From the NCBI GenBank assembly GCA_037953745.1, contig JBAKBP010007403.1:36334-100333 (forward strand): DNA of 64,000 bases, in the 5' to 3' direction. The notes below the pieces were generated by a model. It was not told where the DNA came from. It did not search any database and saw nothing but the letters and a program-made list of their open reading frames with translations. Below, one piece after another: positions 12,164 to 23,018 of the stretch. Position 1 is the first letter of the stretch. Each line of letters opens with the position of its first letter. The position numbers and the translations under genes are program-made. The DNA comes from Lithodes maja. Lineage: Eukaryota > Arthropoda > Malacostraca > Decapoda > Lithodidae.

Positions 12164-12389
12164 AATGGCGACCTTGCCTAGTATCTTATCTTAGTCGTCA
12201 CAACAACCTAGTGAACTAAGAAATAATTGCAGGATTTTTGGACATTTGTTTTTTGAGGATTATTTTGGACACGTTGGAATTTATTTTGGCAACGTAGTAT
12301 AGCATTTGAGTTGTCTTCAAGCATTTTTTGAGTGAATAGTGCTACATGAGAGTTTAGGTACTTTTTTTTATAAACGTTGAGGATTTCCG

Positions 12390-13643
12390 GTGGACACTAT
12401 GTCGAACGACGGATCAGTGTACAGTGAGGGCACAGGCGAGGAGGTGGAGAAGGTGGAGTTGTCTAGCGGCGCTCGGGTAGTGAACAGTGAGAAGGATGCT
12501 CGGATATTTTTGGAGGAGCCTGTGTCGGGGCTAGACCGGTACGGACTGCAGTGTGTAGCCACGGTTTTAGGGTTTCCCGGTGCCACCAGTTTGTCGAGAG
12601 GTGAGCTGGTTACCTGTGTGCTCGGTGGGGTGCGTGGTGCTTTGGGTGGAGCGGGAGCTGGGGCAGCTTCTGCCCAGCCCCCATTCCACTCGACTCCTAC
12701 CATGGCGCTCCCTCGGGCTCCAGAGCCGGGTACGTTCCCGCAGGCCGATGCCCGCTGGCAGTTGGGTATGCCTCTAGGTGGCTCACGGGGTGGGTCCCCG
12801 GTAGTAGCACCCCCTCCTCAGGGTTTGTCTGCCGAGATGTTGTTTCAGCTCGAACTCGCCAAACTTAACCAGCAGGCTGAGCAACGAAAGTATGAGTTCG
12901 AGCAACGAAAGTATGAGGCTGAGCTCAGGCAGCAGCAGCAGCAGCGGGAGGCTGAGCTTCAGGTTGAGGCTACGAAGTACTCTGCAAACGTAGAGCTTGA
13001 GAAGTCTCGGGTGGAGTCGACAGGGCAGCGTCTCGGTTCTGGGAATCGAGGTCTTGATCAGTCTTTATCGCACCTTCTTAAGTTATTCCCTGCATTTGAC
13101 GAGTCGGGTGTCACCGAGTTTTTCCTGCGTTTTGAGAAGAAGTGCCGGGAGCACCAATGGCCAGAGGTTAATTGGGCAGCCCTTGTTTCCTCTAGGTTGA
13201 TTGGCAAAGGACTCAAGGCATATGATGCGTTGCCCTTGGAGTCTTGCATCGATCATGAGGTATTGAAGGAAGCTGTTCTGCGGGCATACGAGTTACAACC
13301 AGAGACATATAGGTTGAAGTTTCTGGGTGTTACGAAGGGTCGTGAGTGCACTTTTCTAGAACATGCCCGGGAACTGTCTGATGCTTTAAGAAATTGGCTG
13401 AGGTCAGAGAAGGTGACGACGTTCGAAGAGCTTGAGCAGTTAGTCCTTCTAGAGCAATTTTTTAAATGCACAGGCGGCGACCTGACTTTGAACCTCAAAG
13501 AGAAACAGCCTAAAACTCTACAAAAGGCAGCTGAGTTGGCTGACCTGAGAGTATCGCTGATTCGTGGGTGCGGGTCTGCACAACGGACCGATGCAGTTAA
13601 CAAGGGGCGCAACACTCCACCCCCCCCCCCCCCGAGTCAGTGA
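12390..13643 (+). CDS. Gag polyprotein of Gmr1-like copy 2 (matrix/capsid part)
   Basis: 417-codon open frame starting 227 bases after the 5' LTR. The N-terminal third is acidic then Gly/Ala/Pro-rich. A Gln/Glu-rich stretch (about residues 145-205, containing EQRKYEFEQRKYE and a run of Gln) is likely a coiled coil. The C-terminal half is capsid-like (LSHLLKLFPAFDESGVTEFF) and ends in a SCAN-like segment (RAYELQPETYRLKF, LRNWLRSEKVTTFEELEQL, LEQFF). The frame stops just after a run of 14 Cs (13620-13633). In copy 1 the zinc knuckle is in the same frame, so the stop is probably due to a homopolymer length change rather than the original end. The product would assemble particles and bind element RNA. 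Confidence 0.8.
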   Translation: MDTMSNDGSVYSEGTGEEVEKVELSSGARVVNSEKDARIFLEEPVSGLDRYGLQCVATVLGFPGATSLSRGELVTCVLGGVRGALGGAGAGAASAQPPFHSTPTMALPRAPEPGTFPQADARWQLGMPLGGSRGGSPVVAPPPQGLSAEMLFQLELAKLNQQAEQRKYEFEQRKYEAELRQQQQQREAELQVEATKYSANVELEKSRVESTGQRLGSGNRGLDQSLSHLLKLFPAFDESGVTEFFLRFEKKCREHQWPEVNWAALVSSRLIGKGLKAYDALPLESCIDHEVLKEAVLRAYELQPETYRLKFLGVTKGRECTFLEHARELSDALRNWLRSEKVTTFEELEQLVLLEQFFKCTGGDLTLNLKEKQPKTLQKAAELADLRVSLIRGCGSAQRTDAVNKGRNTPPPPPPSQ

Positions 13644-14946
13644 TGCGACATTTAATAACCAAAGTAATAGCAATGATACTAATTTTGATAACAAATTAAA
13701 AACTGTCCCGTTTAAGAAAGGTCAGGGCCCTTCCCCACCTCAGGGTATGTCCAAGGGTGAAGTTGAGTGTTTTAAGTGTCATAACAAAGGGCAATTTGCA
13801 CGTTCCTGCCCTAGTAACCAACCTACAGCAGTATTGTCTTTGGCTAGCAACATTGGGGTGTCTCTGAGGTCTTCTGCATTTACCCGGGGTGATATGTCAG
13901 ATGCGGGGGCACAGACAGTGAAGGAGTGTCCGGAAGGCTCGAAACCTGTCCGCGATGCTTTTTGCGACCATAGAGGGCGTGGCTGCGTGAGTTGGGCTGG
14001 TTGCAAGCATGGGTTGGAGTTGTTGCGTGATACAGGTGCATCCCAGACTCTGATGAAAAACTTTACAGGCCAACCTATAAACGCAGCACAGGTAGTTGTA
14101 GTGCAGGGTATTAATGCTACACGGTCATACCCGTTGGTTCGAATGGAGCTGGAGGTTGATGGTGTGACACGAGAGATTGTTGGAATCATAGAGAAACTGC
14201 CAGTAGAGGGCGTCGACCTTCTTCTCGGCAACGACTTTGCGGTGCCTACTTCTGAGGTTCCACCCTTAGTCGCTGCCGAGAGGGCAACCGACGTGAGTAG
14301 GGAGGGGCAGGAGTTGGTCGAGAGGTGTCAATTACAGCAGAAGGCGTGTGTTGTCACCCGATCTCGTGCATCTAAGGTGTCACAGCCTATTCCTCAGTCT
14401 CTAGACCAGCGGAGGAACGGTCGGAAGGAGAAAGCTAAAGTTGGTAAAAGTTTTGTGAGTTTCGATCCAGCGGCTCTTCTTGGCGACTTATTATTAGCAC
14501 CAATGTTTAGGTCCGGAGTGACCCCAGAACCTGTCACACTTGGTGAGGAGGTAGGGTGTGAGAAAACTCCGAGACAGCAAGTTGAACTCGAGGACGGTGA
14601 AACATGTCATGTGAACCTGTTGGAGTTTGTGAGGCAACCACCTGAGCAGCCTACTGTCCCTATGTTGGTCTGCAGCGGCCAAGGTGGAGAAGGAGAGGGG
14701 GGCAGTGGGGCACAGGTGGAGGAGGGTTGTCGTGTCTCGGTGGAGCAGTGGGTGGGGGACACGAGCCAGGTGGCTGTGGAAGCGCTAGAGCACCTGTCTG
14801 AGCAGCAGTGTGCAGCGCTCCAGCACCCGCTCGGTTCATACCCCACTGTTTGTGCCGAGCACCCAGGCCTCACAACTCTTGCGGTGCACGAGGTTCCGCT
14901 GACAGGTCACTTGAGTGTCAGTAGACCGTTGGCCTCGTTGTTTTAA
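13634..14946 (+). pseudogene. Nucleocapsid zinc knuckle and protease region, plus integrase tail, Gmr1-like copy 2
   Basis: Continues gag in the +1 frame beyond the C14 run. It contains CCHC knuckle CFKCHNKGQFARSC (about 13768-13809), protease active site LRDTGASQTLM (about 14020-14055) and LLLGNDF (about 14220). After RQQVELEDGET the homology jumps straight to the end of integrase (CHVNLLEFVRQPPE), so nearly the whole integrase is deleted. The following HLSEQQCAALQ and VHEVPLTGHL resemble the linker before reverse transcriptase in copy 3. The frame then ends at 14944-14946. Gag and protease may be intact apart from the homopolymer shift. Confidence 0.7.
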
Positions 14947-15475
14947 TGGTTCAAGATGGGTGACGAGGCTTTGGCATGGTTGTCAGGTCAGGGTCGACCC
15001 ATGGCTGCTAAGGGTAGTGGTCAGAACCAGGACATTGAGCAGATTGGTGAGGTTGGCTGTGGAGTGGATGTGCCCGGTTGTCGCATAGCCTCCCAATGCT
15101 GCTCTAGTATTATGCAACAGCCCTACCATAGACCGACTGTATCTGGCCATGTCGCTGAAGGCGGTGGTGCTGCGCAGGCAGATGTAGTTGCAAGGAATGC
15201 GGGGATGCGCATGTACGATATCGGCGGGGAGCATTAGCAATTATGAACTGTGGGAGTGACTGCACAGGTGGTACAGATTGTCACTCTCATGACCTGGCTG
15301 TTCTGTGGACAAAGGTGGAGAAGGAGGGAGGCTATTGTGTAGAAACTGTGGTCTCGGCTGGGTTGTGGGAGGGCAATGAGCATGTTGTTCGTCGAGAGAA
15401 GTTGCAACCTCTTGTTCCTGAGCGTCAAGAGAAGTTGTTTACTAGGCTGTGGCAGTACATCCGCATGTTTGTTCA
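14947..15475 (+). other. Unexplained pol-linker segment of Gmr1-like copy 2
   Basis: Between the integrase-tail/linker remnant and the RT remnant lie about 530 bases with short open frames (14956-15237 and from 15243) that I cannot match to any Gmr1 domain in copies 1 or 3. It could be a rearranged pol or LTR-derived segment, or inserted DNA. Confidence 0.4.
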
Positions 15476-16058
15476 TTCTCCAGGCCTGATGTACGGGGTA
15501 GAATCCGACATGGAGGCTGGAGACAGTGCAAGGCTCAAGTTGGCTCCCTACCGTATAAATCCTGCTCGACAGCCTGTGGTGAAAGCAGAGCTGGACTACA
15601 TGTGGACGAAGGGTCTGAGGGATAAGGAATGTCGTGAGTGGTTGTTGCCTGTAACTTTGCAACCTGTGTTAAGTGGCAAGATCAGTGTGTGTGTTGATTG
15701 CAAGAGTGTGTGTGCATTATCCCTGACAGACGCCTATACTTTACCTAGAGTTGACGACACCATAGACCGCATCGGGGCTGCATCACTTATCACGAAGGTA
15801 GAACTAGTGAAAGGTTTTTGGCAGGTCCCGTTGCTGGAAAGAGCGAAGAGAAGTGCCAGTCTTGTGATGAACTGGGCAGTTCATCAGTGCCAGGTGTTGT
15901 TTTGCTGCCGGAACACAAGTTGGATGTATGGCATGTTAAGGGCGCTGATAATGTTGTGGCCGATTGTTTGTCACGGGAGAGTACGCTTCAAGGAGCACCC
16001 TCGCCATTCAGTCAGTGTGTGTTTGAGAGTTGAGAAAAAACCAGGCTTGCCCCTGTAG
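15476..16058 (+). pseudogene. Reverse transcriptase N-terminal remnant joined to RNase H tail, copy 2
   Basis: Shows the RT entry region (KLAPYRINPARQPVVKAELDY) and part of the fingers/palm (DAYTLPRVDDTIDRIG, then LITKVELVKGFWQVPLLERA), resembling copy 3. The catalytic YLDD region and thumb are absent. A frame change near 15850 leads into the end of RNase H (WHVKGADNVVADCLSRE, ending about 15990). This is a second, independent deletion compared with copy 1. Confidence 0.7.
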
Positions 16059-16416
16059 AGCAGCCGTCAAAAACAACATTTAAAATTAAATAAAATAATC
16101 ACAAAAAAACTCTTTCTTTATGATAGTTAATTGTAAGTTGCCAATATTATAGCTATAGTCCTAACTTGAACCTGTCTTTCACTTAGTAGGCTGGGCTCTG
16201 TGAAGCTCGCTCAGGGAGCATAGTAGGCTATATTATACTATTGTGTTTGGGAGGGGTTATAAGATTTTCTTTATGCTAAAAATTGTGTTTTTATTTAAGA
16301 TTGAGCTTTGCATTTCACATCTGGTGGAGTGGCTAGGTGTGGCGGGTCTTGTCGGCATTCTGCGTTGTCAGATATGGTGCTCGCCCAATGTTGAGCGTCC
16401 AATATCTTGGGCGGGG

Positions 16417-18546
16417 TGTGACGCCTACCAGCGTTGGCAGAATCGCCTCTCGTTAGCCACTAGCGCTCGCCAGGGACATCGAAATAGGCTACAGTTATCA
16501 GAGAATGTTGTTCTTTCTTTCCTAGTACTCGTATTGTCACAGACAGTCCAGTGGTGGTCTTTGTTTTCGTCTGTGACAACGGGAAGTGTTTTATATCATT
16601 AATAGAATATAAGATGCATTGTGTAAACTTAAGGAGAAAGAGCGATGTAGGCAGTGTAGTGGTAGTGTGTGCGTGTGTATGTATGTGCTGCCTCCCTCGC
16701 TCGGAGGAGTTTTCCCGCTCGCGCGCGGGCTTTCCTACGCCCTTGAATGGCCGGCGTGTCTGGCTGTGTCACGTGACACCTGCTGCCTTGTGACGTCTCG
16801 GCCCGTGATTGGCTGACCATCGCGCCTTTGTGAGCTCCTGTGTACATGAGGGTCCCCAGGAGCGGTCCTCCTCAGGACAGGCTAGGCGCGTATGCATATA
16901 ACATCCCTTTGTTTACTCTCCCCCGATCACCACCTTTAGAACTGTTTCTCTCTCTGAACTTCTTCTTTTCCATTACTCTCACCTTTATTCAATTACTTAT
17001 CCCCTTGGGTTCTGCATACGGTTTCCATAGCCAGCCCATTGTATTACATGCGCCATCCTCTGAGATATTTACATGTACTTAGAATAGGTTTGAGGGTTCT
17101 TAGTTGTTGTTGTTGTTGTTTTTCCCCAAGCTGCCTGGCCGAACAGCCCCAAGGCCCCGAGCAAGGCCAAGACCATAACCGAGCGCCCCCACAGAACCCT
17201 CCCTGCCGACCACAATAAAGCCTGGGTGACCGAAGCCACTCCATGGCGGGGAGCTGAGGAGGGTGCGGAAACGCCCGGGAAACCAAAGCCCCACCCAGGG
17301 CCCTGTGCCCCTCAGCAATTATGAAGAGAAAGTTGAGGGGCAAAGGAAAGATGTGACGCTTTGGCTTCCAATCTTGGTAGATTAGGAGGTCAATCCACGC
17401 AAAGGGTTCTTAGTTAGTATAGGTTATGAACTCTGTGTGTCTCCATTATTGATTTAGTGTCTCTGCTCTTTTATTTATTGCTAGACTGGGATAACGTAAC
17501 TTTATTCGTTGTCATCGATGTGTGTACGGTTTGCTTATACCTACACGACTTCGACCGGTCCTGTGGTAGCCTGTGTTGTCTTTTCGGTTGCGTCCTTTTG
17601 CGAGTGCAGCTTTGTGTTGACTGAGGGCTTTGGCCTGTACCAGTTCCACACTTTGCTGCCTCTTTGCTTGGCTTTAGAGGGTCGCCAGGATAGAACCAGA
17701 TACTTGTGATCTTGATCTATCAAGAGAGCACCCTAGTCAATTAACGTAACTTAAAGGATGCAGTCTTAAGGACATCGCTAGGCAATGAGCCTGTCTTGCT
17801 CAACCCCAGTTCCTTACCTAGAGTATCCCAGCTAGACATTATTAATTGAGTAGACACTTATTAGTATTTAATATAAGCTCTTTGATATGTGCGCATTCTT
17901 ATTCACAGCATTCATTAGTCTAGGTTGTTGCTGAGCCGCACAACCATAGTAGGCCGTTTCGTTGATGAGGAAGTACTTCTTTTAGTGTCGAGTATTACTA
18001 CCGTTGCGCATTTATAGTATTCTCGTGTCAGTTAACATTATATGTCCTATCTTTTTGTGTATTCGCTTTACACGTGTGGTGTCCTGCCTCCTGCCTTATA
18101 TAGTTTAAGATATGAGCATCTTATGAGCATCAGACTTTCTTCAGAAGTTTCCAGGTCTATGCTGTAGGACTATACTTCACTTTCTTTCAGATAGGAGTGA
18201 AGAGTTTATTGTTGTTTAGAGTAAATGTATTGAAGCATCTTTTTATTGTATTAAATCTTGCAGTGATTTAATTGATCTTTCCATAGATCCCTTTTTATGC
18301 ATTTTAACGTAACTTGCATCTTGTTTGTTATCAGGCTATACCAGTGTGGGGTAGCCTGAAGTAGAGTACATTTATGCCCAGTTAAGGATACCCGGTTATC
18401 GCAGATTAACTCTGGAGGGTATAGGTGTTTTGTTCGCCGGCATATAAGTTCGAGGGTTTGGATCTAGCGTACCGTTGTTGCATAGTGCCCTATTACTAGT
18501 CCAATCATTAAGTGCCCTTGTTTTATCCGCAGTCCCGGTCGTAACA
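16417..18546 (+). repeat. 3' LTR of Gmr1-like copy 2
   Basis: Starts TGTGACG after GGGCGGGG (polypurine tract) and ends CGTAACA. It matches 10352-12163 with scattered substitutions and one 297-bp insertion (17106-17402). Confidence 0.9.
17106..17402 (-). mobile_element. Retroposed 3' tail ('tail R') with (AAC)n end, copy 1
   Basis: Absent from the 5' LTR and flanked by a 13-bp duplication AGGGTTCTTAGTT (17093-17105 and 17403-17415). On the minus strand it ends in (AAC)n, and it shares GGCCGAACAGCC and the following 280 bases with 62806-63332. Different copies are truncated at different 5' points, as expected of LINE-mediated retroposition. The parent element is not identified. Confidence 0.8.
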
Positions 18547-18550
18547 CAAC

Positions 18551-20446
18551 CAAGAGTTGTTTTCTCAGACAAGAACACTTTCAGCTGGACCACGCATGGG
18601 TCGAAGACTGCGCTGTTTGAGGCCTAGGAACACACAGCATGTGAGTTAGTCCTAGTTGATATTGTGCATAAAATATATAGAATAGTTGTCATACAGAGTA
18701 ATAGGCTACTTTCAATCATATCACTTTTGGCTAATTTATTGTTAACCGAGCATTATAAAACATCTTAATTTCTTTACTCATCCACTACTAGCAAATTAAC
18801 TCCTTACTTATACTGTCCAAATACTGTTAACTAGCATGACTTGATATAATATGCACACTAACCACTCCTGTCTATACCATCGGGTCTTTACCTAAAAACC
18901 AACCACGTTCCGTTTAGTAAGTCATCTTGACCACCTCGCCCCCACTATCTGTGCAATATAGGAGAGATCTGCCCCTATTACTTCCCTCCCCCCTTAGTGA
19001 ATGCATATAACTTGTTTGCGAATATAATAAATCATACCTTACCTAAACTATCATTGGTGAATAGAGAGACCAGTTTATCATGATAATCAATAAATATATA
19101 ATCATTAATCCCATTATGATTGACTCATTTTGGCAGATTAATCCGAGTTTTCATTAGAGGGTTTATACAACTTAAGGAGGTTTTGTAGGAATTTTAGGGA
19201 CACATACTATGTCATATTTACCCTTTGACTTTCATATTCCCTTTCTACTCTGAATAAGATAGTTTCCTTTTCTACTCTGAATATAATAGTATAATGTTAG
19301 TCTGAATAAACTGCCAAATACGAGTCCTGATGTCACTATATAAACATAAACATAACCAAAAATCATAAATGAGGGATGTTTTTTTCTTCAGAGGGCTGAC
19401 TGGCCCACTCATGGCGGATCACATTGATAATCAGCATATTACAGCCATGTGCCTATCTAATTATGTTTATAAGCTTTGTGTCGTTATTGATCCTACTGTA
19501 GCACTCGGTAGCCTATTTCTCATATCTACCAAACTTGTGCATGTTTCACGGAGCGGCAGTCCGTTTTCCACATCGTCTTAGTGGATCCCACTTACAACTT
19601 AAGTATCTGTATCATATCCTCTCTTACTCTACACTTCTAATATAATACAAATTATGCAAGCCTAATGTTTCCCAAGTCCCCTTTCTTTTGTACTGACCAT
19701 ATCATGTATTTCATAGTATTCACTACCTCAATAATATTTTACTTCTGTTAAATGTTCTAACCCATTCTGGCTGTAATTCTGTGTCATTTGTCGTTAGGCG
19801 TTAGAATATTATTGATGTTCTAATGTTCTATTATTTTGAATTGTTTTGCCATTCTTCTTTGTACCGTAACTTCCAATCAATGTATGGACATTGGACAGCA
19901 ATATTAAAAACATAATCCATATGAAGCCTTACTAAGGACGGGTGAAATTTTAAAAATTACGTTTGTTGTTATTCACGCTTCTAGATATCTATCTAAAAAC
20001 TCGGATCTCAAACAATGTTGCATTGTTGTTTTGGTTTCATATCACGACTGACGATGACTTCCAAATATTTGTAATAATCGAGTTACTTAAATCCATGTTA
20101 TTTAGCCATCTAGATACCACTGATATTGCGTCTTGGCCTGTCAACACTCAGATTGGTGAAATGTTTTGTTTTCTTCTGAGATATAGCTGGTGGTTAATGG
20201 CTACCCTTGAGTAAGGGAGATGGGTAATGGAATCAGACATTCCAAGAATTCATTGAACTAATGCACCTTCTCAAACGGGAGATATATGGCGCGTAATTAG
20301 TAACTTGAAGTAATTATTGTTAAATTTACATCCTGAAATTTCTATAAATTTCCAAATTTTCACTAAACTGCATGTATTTATCTACATTATATATCATCTG
20401 ACAAGGTATTGCCCATTGGGGTATAACATTATTTTTGGAGAGCATG
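18551..20446. other. Unannotated AT-rich stretch
   Basis: No long ORF, recognisable protein motif, TIR or tRNA-like sequence seen. Part of its right end may belong to repeat X, whose outer boundary lies beyond the window on the other copy. Confidence 0.5.
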
Positions 20447-21765
20447 AATCGTTATCAGGATCAATAATTCAACCTATTTTTAATGTCATTTAAAAAAATT
20501 ACCAATATTTTTAGCTAGGCCTAAATCAGGTCTTTAATGTAAAGGATTAACAATTGAGGAACTGAAACTGACCATCAGTGTAAGACTCCAACCTTCACTA
20601 CACCCTAATCTGCTTATAAATGCTACTGTTAATGTTAATGTTTTGATTCCTACTAATTAGCCACGGTCTAATTCACGTAATATAGTTCGCCCTATACCAT
20701 GTGCTGCTTCTTTAATCATTAATCATTCATGTGGATATTTATCGAAAACTATACTGACATGTCAATATCTTTGAAGGTATTTTTTGTCTTTGTTTATCGA
20801 TTCGTATGCTTGGGAAAAGAAAGGTTGATAGATAGCGAGACACTCGCAGCCAACACGGTTATATCCCATTACAAGATTGATGCTTAAGCATTTACAAATG
20901 TGACAGCAGCATACTACTCTTAATTTAACGTTTGTAACTTAGTCCGTAGCCAGCCCTTATTCCCCCAAGGGGTAGGGAGTATCAACAAGAAACACATGAA
21001 AGGAGGCAAACAAAGAGGCGGCAAGGGAAGAATCCATAGAACAGTTCGCACACAAACATTCGGAAACCTCAATCACTTATTAGCCCCTAAGATCACTGGC
21101 TTCACCTCAGATGCTATAAACATCCGGACAAATTAAGTCTCTTAGTCATTTAGCTATATAAAATTACATTTGTGTTAGTAACATATAATACAGTTGATGC
21201 ATATAAACGTTTAGGATAACTCATAAAATGTATTCCCGGTGTCAGCGAACTTGGCACCATTCCTGACCGCATAACATCTTATAACTAAAAAAAAAAAAAA
21301 AAAAAAAAAAAAATAGATCAGGAAATAAATGTAGAGATTGACAACCCGATTCTCGAGCACTTTCTGAGTTACAGGGAGGCTACGGATACAAATTAGAGCC
21401 AAGGTCGCTGACACCAACACCAAGTATAGTGTTAAGGAGAGGCTCTGATTAAAACAATCACTAAAAAGTGCATAATAGTTTATATAATACAATCTATGCA
21501 ACTCATTGTGTTCATTCTAAGTTATGTATAAAATGTGGATCTATAAAGTAGTTTGTAACGCGTAAATATATTTATATTTAACGCAGAGAGAGAGAGAGAG
21601 AGAGCACCTTCTATTATGATACAAACAAATAATGATAGTAATATTGTCATATGTAGCGCCCAGCGTGTACGAGTACAGTGTGTGTGTGCCCTGGCTGTGG
21701 TAGAGCAGGCGGTGGAGGCCTGCCTAGACAAAACTTAGTTGGGCTACTGTACATTATGTTTTAGG
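20447..21765 (-). repeat. Repeat X, long inverted copy 2
   Basis: Reverse complement of 60325-64000 once the insertions in that copy are removed. Shared landmarks include AAAGGTTGATAGATAGCGAG, TTAGCCACGGTCTAATTCACG, GGTGTCAGCGAAC and the terminus GTACAGTAGCCCAAC. An A-run of about 28 (21287-21313) interrupts it. A short shared frame (LYLVLVSATLA) has mostly amino-acid-changing differences, so it is not under coding constraint. Confidence 0.75.
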
Positions 21766-21885
21766 TTGCAATGCCAATGTAAATAATTATATTTTTGTAT
21801 TATAACTGTGTAATTTGAAAGCTGTGCTCCATACTTTATATAGAAGTCTGAGCAAATAGACTTTGTCTGTCTGTCTGTCTGTCAA

Positions 21886-22211
21886 AATAGCAATGTGGCC
21901 TTGCCTATACCGTTAGTAGACAGAGGTTGCGGTGATCCTCGCAATATTTTGGGCGTGATTATTGACTGTGACGAAAACAACATGTACACAACTGCTGTAA
22001 AAAGTGGTATTGTTAAAGCAAAGTATTCCCATAATCAGTTCCAACAAGAGTGTAATGTTAATTGCACTCAAGCTGTAATGCAAGAGTTCAGTACTGGTGG
22101 GCAAGGATGTGTTAGTTGTAACTGTGCTGGATCTCTGTGATATGAAACAAACAGATGTAAGATAAATTGTTCCACTGGTTGCCCTAGTAGTCTAGTATGC
22201 AGAAATATATA
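21886..22211 (+). pseudogene. KRBA2/Ginger-type integrase C-terminal tail fragment
   Basis: Reads VDRGCGDPRNILGVI, then KSGIVKAKYSHNQF, STGGQGCVSCNCAGS, a TGA stop (22138-22140) and, in the same frame, YETNRCKINCSTGCPSSLVC. The order of a GDPRN motif, a YSxNQF motif and a Cys-rich tail (CNC, RCK, C...C) is what I recall at the C-terminus of KRBA2-like proteins derived from integrase-bearing transposons. The catalytic core is missing. A (TCTG)n run lies just upstream (21868-21885). The family call is from memory of motif order. Confidence 0.45.
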
Positions 22212-22640
22212 GTTGACACAAAATTATTTTTTAAATATTTTTTCTGATGATTTCATAGATGGAAATTACGGAAATCTAATTACAGTAAGCCTTATGAAGT
22301 ACATAATTTATCTTCTTAGTTTTCTATGATTTTATAGTATTCCTACACATATTTTATAATTTAAATGTAAATGCATTATTGACATATCAAGCAATAACCC
22401 GTTTTTGTCCTTAATTTCTTAATATGATTTTAAAGTTTTCCTGCATATATTGGTTGTATAGGTAATAAACATCTTTATAGAGATTTTGTGAAATGACTGG
22501 AGTTATAATCCAGTGAGTTCACGAAATCCCTAAACAAAATTGTGATTTCATTTGTTTACTGATAGTCACAGCGATTACATGAAATCCCTGAGTCTTGTAG
22601 GGTTTATGCGAAATCCCTAGTTTCAAATAGTCCCTGTAAA
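22212..22640. other. AT-rich stretch with three AAATCCCT motifs
   Basis: AAATCCCT occurs near 22523, 22582 and 22610, within sequence downstream of the integrase-tail fragment. It may be the subterminal repeats of that dead element. Otherwise no feature. Confidence 0.35.
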
Positions 22641-22654
22641 ATATATACTACAAT

Positions 22655-22698
22655 ATGAATAATAATAATAACAATACTACTGCTACTACTACTACTAC

Positions 22699-22730
<32 letters not shown>

Positions 22731-22732
22731 TA
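22655..22732. repeat. Trinucleotide microsatellite (AAT)n/(ACT)n
   Basis: Compound simple repeat immediately 3' of the CR1-like LINE tail region. Hydrophobic or Leu/Val-only frames across it are artefacts. Confidence 0.85.
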
Positions 22733-23018
22733 AAATAAATACAGTAATTAGAATGCAATCTTTTCTGGTTTCTGTTTTCTGGTAGTACAAAGGAGTACAA
22801 AGGAGGAGTACAAAGGAAATCAAGCAACAACAGGTCTAGTGACCCTTCTAGGCTGCTTGTCCTCCAAAACACTGAGGATCAAGTGTCCAAACAGTGGTTT
22901 AGAGTGGGTAAGGGAACATTGGAAAGGGAACTACTGCCCTAGAACTAATGTCCGTGGCAGGATTAGGAAGTTAGTAGGGGACAGATGGGTTAGTAACTGA
23001 GGGGGGTATACAATAAAG

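Larger units (their letters stand above)
10352..18546 (+). mobile_element. Gmr1-like Ty3/Gypsy LTR retrotransposon, copy 2, with both LTRs
   Basis: Both LTRs run TGTGACG...CGTAACA. The element is flanked by the 4-bp target duplication CAAC (10348-10351 and 18547-18550). Internally it has gag, zinc knuckle and protease, then only remnants of integrase tail, RT and RNase H, so it is a deletion derivative that would depend on enzymes from elsewhere. LTR-to-LTR differences are roughly 2-3% in the parts compared by eye, suggesting a fairly recent insertion. The 3' LTR is longer because of a later retroposed insert at 17106-17402. Confidence 0.9.

Noticed and set aside
10352..18546. Copy 2 as an autonomous, active retrotransposon
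   Set aside because: Integrase and the catalytic part of RT are missing.
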